DNA of 64,000 nt, from NCBI RefSeq assembly GCF_019904295.1, contig NZ_CP065359.1:2195001-2259000 (forward strand), in the 5' to 3' direction. The notes beneath the pieces were generated by a model. It ran no database searches and was not told the DNA's origin. It saw only the letters and a program-made list of their open reading frames with translations. Source of the stretch: Ruegeria sp. SCSIO 43209 (lineage in GTDB: Bacteria > Pseudomonadota > Alphaproteobacteria > Rhodobacterales > Rhodobacteraceae). The position numbers were made by a program, and so were the translations under genes. This document shows positions 58,468 to 64,000 of this stretch, in pieces. The number at the start of each line of letters is the position of its first letter. The stretch's first letter is position 1.

Positions 58468-60750
58468 TCAGCCACACTTAGAATGACCGCAGCTGCGGCA
58501 GGTCATGCAGCCTTCGATCATCACCATGTCGAACTGACCACAGGATGGGCAAGCCTTGCCACGCGGGGCGTCCATGTTGACCACCTGCGCCTGAGGATCG
58601 GACTTCAGGCCCATGCCTTCGCCCTCAAGGAAGCCGATATTGACCATGTGTTGCTCGATCACGCCGCCAATCGCGGCCAGGATGGACGGAATGTACTTGC
58701 CTTTAACCCAGGCCCCGCCTCGCGGGTCGAACACAGCTTTCAGTTCCTCGACCACAAAGGACACATCGCCACCGCGTCGGAACACGGCCGATATCATCCG
58801 GGTCAAAGCCAGCGTCCAAGCATAATGCTCCATATTCTTCGAGTTAATGAACACCTCGAAGGGACGGCGGCGTCCGCCAATGACGATATCGTTAATTGTC
58901 AGATAGATTGCGTGCTCGCTGTCCGGCCATTTCAGCTTGTAAGTCGACCCTTCCAGCGATTGTGGGCGATCAAGCGGTTCGGACATATAAACGACCTCGC
59001 CCCCGTCAACCTCATGCGGGGCATCCGCGCTTTCACCTGGCGCTTTGTCGTCGCTTTCCGATACGCTCAGAACCGAGCCGGTCACATCGTTTGGCCTATA
59101 GGTCGTGCAGCCTTTGCACCCCTGATCCCAGGCCTGCATATAGACGTCTTTGAAGGCGTCAAAGCTGATATCTTCGGGACAGTTGATCGTCTTCGATATC
59201 GAACTATCGATCCACTTTTGAGCCGCCGCCTGCATTTTTACGTGATGGGACGGGCTTAGTGTTTGCGCATTCACGAAATACTCGGGCAATTCGGCGTCGC
59301 CAAACTTGTCGCGCCACATCTGCACCGCATAGTCCACAACCTCTTCTTCGGTGCGCGAACCGTCCTTTTGCAGCACCTTGCGCGTATAGGCATAGGCAAA
59401 AACCGGCTCGATCCCCGAAGACACGTTGCCCGCATAAAGCGAAATCGTACCCGTCGGCGCGATCGAGGTCAGCAGCGCGTTGCGGATGCCGTGTTCGCGG
59501 ATTGCGTCGCGCACATCGTCATCCATCTGTTGCATGGTGCCGCTGGCCAGATATTTCTCGGCGTCAAACAGTGGGAAAGCGCCCTTTTCCCTCGCCAAAT
59601 CGACCGACGCCAGATACGCGGCGCGCGCGATTGCGTGCAACCAGCGCTCGGTCTGACGCGCCGCCTCGTCCGAGCCGTAGCGCAGACCCAACATCAACAG
59701 CGCATCGGCCAGACCAGTCACGCCCAGCCCGATGCGGCGCTTGTCTTGCGCCTCGGCTTCTTGTTCGGCCAGCGGGAATTTCGACGCGTCCACCACGTTG
59801 TCCATCATGCGAACGGCGGTGGCCACCAGCTCTTGCAAGGCCTCCTCGTCCAGATGCGCGGCATCCTCGAACGGCTCGGCAACCAACCGTGCCAGATTGA
59901 TCGAGCCCAGCAAACAGGCACCATAAGGCGGTAGAGGTTGTTCTCCGCACGGGTTGGTCGCCGAGATCGTCTCGACGTAATTCAGATTGTTCGCCTGATT
60001 GATCCGGTCGATAAAGATCACGCCCGGCTCGGCATAATCATAGGTGGCCTGCATGATCTTATTCCAAAGATCGCGCGCCTGAACGGTGTGATAGACCTTT
60101 CCGTCAAATACCAGATCCCACGGTCCATCGGCCTTGACGGCCTCCATGAATGGATCGGTGACCAGAACCGACATGTTGAACATGCGCAAACGCGCCGGGT
60201 CGGATTTGGCGGTGATGAACTGTTCGATATCCGGATGGTCGCAGCGCATGGTCGCCATCATCGCACCACGACGCGAGCCTGCAGACATGATCGTCCGGCA
60301 CATGGCGTCCCAGACATCCATAAAGCTCAGCGGGCCAGAGGCATCAGCGGCAACCCCTTTCACATCCGCGCCACGTGGACGGATGGTTGAGAAATCATAA
60401 CCGATCCCGCCACCCTGCTGCATGGTCAGCGCGGCCTCTTTCAGCATGTCGAAGATACCGCCCATGCTGTCGGGGATCGTCCCCATCACAAAGCAGTTGA
60501 ACAGGGTTACCTGTCGCGCGGTGCCCGCCCCGGCGGTGATGCGGCCAGCAGGAAGGTATTTGAAATCCTCTAGCGCCTCATAGAATTTTTCTTCCCAATG
60601 CGCCGGGTCTTCTTCCACACGCGCCAGATCACGAGCTATGCGCCGCCAGCTGTCCTCGACTGTCTGATCGATGGGCGTACCATCCGCCTGTTTAAAGCGG
60701 TATTTCATATCCCAGATCTGCTCGGCGATGGGGGCGGCAAAGCGGCTCAT
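58468..60750 (-). CDS. nrdJ: Adenosylcobalamin-dependent (class II) ribonucleotide reductase
   Basis: A 760-residue enzyme that makes deoxyribonucleotides without oxygen or an R2 subunit. Active-site features are FNCFVMG (N-terminal Cys), ATNPCGEQPLPPYG (Asn, Cys and Glu of the catalytic triad), and APTGTISLYAG. The C-terminal tail has a CPSCG and CMTCRSCGHSKCG zinc/redox Cys set. AGGGAA precedes the ATG. There is no clear B12 riboswitch or NrdR box upstream. Confidence 0.97.
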   Translation of the reverse strand: MSRFAAPIAEQIWDMKYRFKQADGTPIDQTVEDSWRRIARDLARVEEDPAHWEEKFYEALEDFKYLPAGRITAGAGTARQVTLFNCFVMGTIPDSMGGIFDMLKEAALTMQQGGGIGYDFSTIRPRGADVKGVAADASGPLSFMDVWDAMCRTIMSAGSRRGAMMATMRCDHPDIEQFITAKSDPARLRMFNMSVLVTDPFMEAVKADGPWDLVFDGKVYHTVQARDLWNKIMQATYDYAEPGVIFIDRINQANNLNYVETISATNPCGEQPLPPYGACLLGSINLARLVAEPFEDAAHLDEEALQELVATAVRMMDNVVDASKFPLAEQEAEAQDKRRIGLGVTGLADALLMLGLRYGSDEAARQTERWLHAIARAAYLASVDLAREKGAFPLFDAEKYLASGTMQQMDDDVRDAIREHGIRNALLTSIAPTGTISLYAGNVSSGIEPVFAYAYTRKVLQKDGSRTEEEVVDYAVQMWRDKFGDAELPEYFVNAQTLSPSHHVKMQAAAQKWIDSSISKTINCPEDISFDAFKDVYMQAWDQGCKGCTTYRPNDVTGSVLSVSESDDKAPGESADAPHEVDGGEVVYMSEPLDRPQSLEGSTYKLKWPDSEHAIYLTINDIVIGGRRRPFEVFINSKNMEHYAWTLALTRMISAVFRRGGDVSFVVEELKAVFDPRGGAWVKGKYIPSILAAIGGVIEQHMVNIGFLEGEGMGLKSDPQAQVVNMDAPRGKACPSCGQFDMVMIEGCMTCRSCGHSKCG

Positions 60751-60879
60751 TGGTGATTCCCTGTGCTGAAAGAGGCATTCAGATTAGCCCAGATCACATC
60801 TAAACCACAACACCTTGATGACAAGCGCATGAGGGCTACAATATAGGGATCATCCTTGGGACGACTCTGTGGGAAAGCT

Positions 60880-61311
60880 GTGGATAAGTACGTAAACCTC
60901 ATCAAACTTTCGGTTGGGTCAGAAAGCGTCGACACGCTGATGGCGTGGCAAGACAGCCGCAAACCACTCTATGAGGACGGATACCCGCGCCACGTCACCC
61001 GCATGTGGCCCAAGCGCGACGCTGAAATTCTGAATGGCGGGTCGATCTATTGGGTGATCAAAGGTGTGGTCCAGTGCCGCCAGCGCATCCTGCGGCTGGA
61101 TGAAGTCCGAGGCGAGGATGGCATCCGCCGCTGCGCCATCGTCCTGGACCCCGAAGTACACAGAACGCAGAACGCTCTGAAGCGTCCATTCCAGGGCTGG
61201 CGGTATCTCAAGCCTGAGGACACCCCTGCCGACTTGCCTAAAAATCGCGAGCAGGACGATGCCCTGCCCGACGATCTGAACCGCGCATTAGCGGAAATTG
61301 GGGTGCTTTAG
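60880..61311 (+). CDS. DUF1489 family protein
   Basis: A 143-residue protein, from GTG 60880. It matches the DUF1489 family of alphaproteobacteria: VNLIKLSVGSESVDTL, HVTRMWPKRDAEIL, GSIYWVIKGVVQCRQ, FQGWRYLKPEDTPADL. No function is known. An in-frame TTG at 60856 is less likely. It overlaps the convergent hisG by four bases at its 3' end. Confidence 0.82.
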   Translation: MDKYVNLIKLSVGSESVDTLMAWQDSRKPLYEDGYPRHVTRMWPKRDAEILNGGSIYWVIKGVVQCRQRILRLDEVRGEDGIRRCAIVLDPEVHRTQNALKRPFQGWRYLKPEDTPADLPKNREQDDALPDDLNRALAEIGVL

Positions 61312-61997
61312 GCCAACCTGTCCAGCAGCTCATTCAAAGCCGTCTTTTCAGCCGCATCGTATTTGGCCACGCGGCTGCGCCACAGCGTGGCCTGCGATTG
61401 CAGGATCAACCCATCCGACAGGATTTTCAGGTGGTTCGCCCGCAGTGTTTCCCCGGTCGAGGTGATATCGGCAATCGCCTCGGCTGTCTCATTCACCACC
61501 GTCCCCTCGGTTGCGCCCTGGCTGTCGACCAGCGTGTAATCGGCCACTCCCGCTTCGGTCAGGAATTCGCGGACCAGACGGTGGTACTTGGTAGCGATCC
61601 GCAGCCGGTGGCCATGCGCCCTGCGAAAACCTGCCGCCGCTGCATCCAAATCATCCAGAGTGTCCACGTCGACCCAGCAGGCTGGGGTTGCGATGATAAG
61701 GTCCGCCTTGCCGAACCCCAAAGGTGCAACCTCTTCCACCTGCTGTTCCCAGCGCGGCAGCTTTTCATGCACAAGATCGATGCCGGTCACGCCCAAATGA
61801 ATGCGTCCCGCCGCCAGCTCGCGCGGAATCTCTCCTGCAGACAATAGGATCAGCGAGACGCCACCAATCCCTTCAACCTTGCCCGCGTATTCCCGGTCTG
61901 ATCCGCTGCGCGACAGTGTAATGCCGCGCTTTTCAAACCATGCGAAGGCCTTGTCCATCAACCGGCCCTTCGAAGGCACACCGAGTTTCAGGCTCAT
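61308..61997 (-). CDS. hisG: ATP phosphoribosyltransferase catalytic subunit, short form
   Basis: A 229-residue HisG lacking the C-terminal regulatory domain, so it needs HisZ. LGVPSKGRLMD at the start and the PRPP-binding VNETAEAIADITSTGET near residue 170 are clear. It catalyses the first step of histidine synthesis. It overlaps hisZ by ATGA (61994-61997). Confidence 0.97.
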   Translation of the reverse strand: MSLKLGVPSKGRLMDKAFAWFEKRGITLSRSGSDREYAGKVEGIGGVSLILLSAGEIPRELAAGRIHLGVTGIDLVHEKLPRWEQQVEEVAPLGFGKADLIIATPACWVDVDTLDDLDAAAAGFRRAHGHRLRIATKYHRLVREFLTEAGVADYTLVDSQGATEGTVVNETAEAIADITSTGETLRANHLKILSDGLILQSQATLWRSRVAKYDAAEKTALNELLDRLA

Positions 61998-63082
61998 TGC
62001 GCAGCCTCCTCGATTTCGAGCATCAGGTCCGGGCGGATCACGCCGCCAATTGCCGGAATCTCGGCCCCACCACCCAATTGCCTGGTCAGCGCATCATAGC
62101 GCCCGCCGGTCGCAACCGGTGGCAGATCAGGGCGGCCTTCGGCGTAAAAGCCGAATACAAACCCGTCGTAATACTCCATCGAGGTCCTGCCATAAGACGC
62201 CTCAAAATCCAGTGTATCCACATCCACGCCCCGCGCCTGCAGGGCTGCGATACGAGCTTCCAAACGATCCAAAGCAGATGTGATCTGTGGCAGATCAACC
62301 GCAATGTCACGCAGTTGTTCCAGCGCGAAAGGCATGGTTTCGCGCACGTTAAGCAGCGTCTCCAAACCGGCCAGTTCATTGTCCGAGATCGGCGGCGCAG
62401 CGCGGTCTTCGCGCAGGGCTTCAATCCGGTCGAGGATTTCCGGCGCGCGGCGTTTACCGATCATGGGCACGTCAATCGCCAATGGGTCAGCTGCGTCTAG
62501 CAGAGCATCGCGACCCTCAAGGCCCGCTTTGCGCCCGGCGTATCGGTCCAGCAGAACGCGGAACCGGCGAGGCCGCCAGAGATGTCGCATCAGCGCGGCC
62601 TTACGACGGCTAGTGGTCTTGAGCCCCCCGACAGCGGCGATCAGAATACCGATATCACCTGTCGCTGCCCGCAAAGGCAGCCCGCGCAATTGCAGGGCAA
62701 ATAACGAAAATACCTCGGCATCGGCTCCGGCGGGGTCTTCGCGATCAAATACTTCGTAGCCGACTTGGATATACTCATTAGCACGATCCGGATCGTGTTC
62801 CTGACGGCGGAACACTTCGCCGGAATAGGTGTATCTTGCTGGTTCAGCCCCATCGGACATGTGCATCTGTACCACCGGCAGGGTGAAATCCGGGCGCAGC
62901 ATCTGCTCACCCCGCAGCGCGTCCGAGGTCACGTAAGCACGGGCGCGGATATCTTCTCCATAGAGGTCCAGCAGCGTCCCGGCTGGCTGCAGCAGAGGCG
63001 TATCAACCACCTGCGCGCCCGCCGCCTCGAACCGGACACGCATCATGGCGGCGCGGGCCTGTATTTGGGAACGGTTCGGCAT
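61994..63082 (-). CDS. hisZ: ATP phosphoribosyltransferase regulatory subunit
   Basis: A 362-residue HisS-like protein that binds short HisG and confers histidine feedback control. It has the class II synthetase-like core (FTLPVVQMHMSD, YSGEVFRRQEHDPDRANEYIQ, GGRYDALTRQLGG). It lacks the C-terminal anticodon-binding domain of true HisS. It starts three bases after the hisS stop. Confidence 0.95.
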   Translation of the reverse strand: MPNRSQIQARAAMMRVRFEAAGAQVVDTPLLQPAGTLLDLYGEDIRARAYVTSDALRGEQMLRPDFTLPVVQMHMSDGAEPARYTYSGEVFRRQEHDPDRANEYIQVGYEVFDREDPAGADAEVFSLFALQLRGLPLRAATGDIGILIAAVGGLKTTSRRKAALMRHLWRPRRFRVLLDRYAGRKAGLEGRDALLDAADPLAIDVPMIGKRRAPEILDRIEALREDRAAPPISDNELAGLETLLNVRETMPFALEQLRDIAVDLPQITSALDRLEARIAALQARGVDVDTLDFEASYGRTSMEYYDGFVFGFYAEGRPDLPPVATGGRYDALTRQLGGGAEIPAIGGVIRPDLMLEIEEAAQ

Positions 63083-63085
63083 GGG

Positions 63086-64000
63086 TCAGTCCTGATTGTC
63101 CAGAATCTCGCGCACCTTAGCGACCAGATCGCCGCGGGGCACTTCGAACTGGCTGGGCCGTTCTTTCCATTCCTCAAGCGTGGCGCTTTCGGCAATCTTG
63201 GCGCCAAGAATCAGGTCCTTGATCTGTACGATCCCATTTGCCTTTTCGTCACCGCCTTCGATCACCGCAATTGGAGAGTTCCGCTTGTCCGCATATTTCA
63301 GTTGGTTGCCAAAGTTCTTGGGGTTGCCCAAGTAGACCTCGGCTCGGATACCGGCATTGCGCAGTTCTGCCACCATCGCCTGATAGTCCACCATGCGATC
63401 GCGGTCCATCACGGTCACAACCACTGGGCCGGTGGCCTGCGCCGCGATCCGCCCCTTTTCACGCAAAGCGGCCAATAATCGGTCAACACCGATGGAGATG
63501 CCGGTCGCGGGTACTTCCTGTCCGGTAAACCGCTTGACCAGATCATCATAGCGACCACCACCCGAGACCGACCCGAATTGCCGCTTGCGGCCCTTCTCGT
63601 CGTATATTTCGAAGGTCAGTTCGGCCTCATAGACCGGCCCGGTGTAATAGCCGAGGCCACGCACGACCGAAGGATCAATCTCGATCCGGTCCGAACCATA
63701 CCCGCCTGCATCCAGCAGCGCACCAATCTGCTCCAACTCAGCGATCCCGTCCGCACCGATCTTGCTGTCACCCACAGCGGCGCGCAGGTTGGCCAGCGTT
63801 CCGGCGGTATCTGCAGCTTTAGAAGTCAGGAAGGCAATCACCGGCTCGGCCTGATCACCGCTAAGACCAACACCATCGATAAAAGCGCCAGAGGCATCCA
63901 ATCGGCCTTTGGTCAAAAGCTCACGCACACCAGCCTCGCCCACCTTGTCGAACTTGTCGATCGTGCGCAGAACATTATCTCGGGCGGCGGCGTCTTCACC
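63086..64000 (-). CDS. hisS: Histidyl-tRNA synthetase, 5' part outside the window
   Basis: The C-terminal 304 residues of a class II synthetase; the gene starts beyond 64000. Visible are the histidine-specific [15 protein letters not shown], the motif-3 segment [13 protein letters not shown], and a C-terminal anticodon-binding domain ([17 protein letters not shown]). It heads a hisS-hisZ-hisG operon. Confidence 0.95.
   Translation of the reverse strand, partial: GEDAAARDNVLRTIDKFDKVGEAGVRELLTKGRLDASGAFIDGVGLSGDQAEPVIAFLTSKAADTAGTLANLRAAVGDSKIGADGIAELEQIGALLDAGGYGSDRIEIDPSVVRGLGYYTGPVYEAELTFEIYDEKGRKRQFGSVSGGGRYDDLVKRFTGQEVPATGISIGVDRLLAALREKGRIAAQATGPVVVTVMDRDRMVDYQAMVAELRNAGIRAEVYLGNPKNFGNQLKYADKRNSPIAVIEGGDEKANGIVQIKDLILGAKIAESATLEEWKERPSQFEVPRGDLVAKVREILDNQD

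Noticed and set aside
60751..60880. B12 riboswitch or NrdR boxes upstream of nrdJ
   Set aside because: Only one half-like CTACAATATAG was seen; no paired boxes or riboswitch core could be recognised.

Overview
The window looks like the chromosome of a marine-type alphaproteobacterium in the Rhodobacteraceae (Roseobacter group). Supporting signs are the split atpHAGDC cluster, short HisG with HisZ, B12-dependent NrdJ, fused Sat-CysC, DUF1150 beside a small Hsp20, YdcH and DUF1489 proteins, and very frequent ATGA start/stop overlaps. No rRNA, tRNA, CRISPR or prophage was seen. This placement is inferred from gene content alone.

Core region, 0.4-45.3 kb: Lrp and TrxB/RES; a membrane ferredoxin-cyclase fusion; sulfate activation (sat-cysC); PhzF; DUF1150/Hsp20; purE-(ProC-like)-purK; an orphan phnM with an exported lipase-like hydrolase; a DMT transporter; groESL with a clear CIRCE operator; DUF2161; a TraB/GumN protein; Mn-type pyrophosphatase; a HAD hydrolase; MaoC; ribF-ycgN-aldolase; prs; an iodotyrosine-deiodinase-like flavoprotein; an H-type lectin protein next to F1 ATP synthase (atpHAGDC); gloB; clpA; an orphan MotA/MotB-like motor pair with a very long coiled coil; ChaC; DUF2125; the extensin-tyrA-hisC operon; a class V aminotransferase divergent from its own Lrp regulator; rpsD.

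Accessory region, about 45.5-58.4 kb: a copper-handling island. It begins with a decayed IS5-type transposase. It holds a DUF411 protein, an exported Cys-rich protein, cueR, copA and a damaged copZ. It also holds an eight-gene periplasmic operon: L,D-transpeptidase, cytochrome c, His-rich CHxGxxC protein, cytochrome c' with a Met-Met repeat insert, diheme cytochrome c, multicopper oxidase, cytochrome c (frameshifted as read) and ScsC-like DsbA. Two promoters with the MerR/CueR layout (TTGACC, 19 bp, -10) sit in front of copA-cueR and in front of the eight-gene operon, tying both to copper sensing. Near its right end the island contains gene debris: an exported protein with an internal stop and a frameshifted XRE regulator.

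Right flank, 58.5-64 kb: nrdJ, DUF1489, and hisG-hisZ-hisS (hisS runs off the window).

The most interesting content is the CueR-linked cell-wall/electron-transfer operon, especially the L,D-transpeptidase in first position and the Met-rich cytochrome c'. Next is the orphan ion-motor-like pair. Several island genes carry frameshifts that are either real decay or sequencing errors; raw reads would decide.
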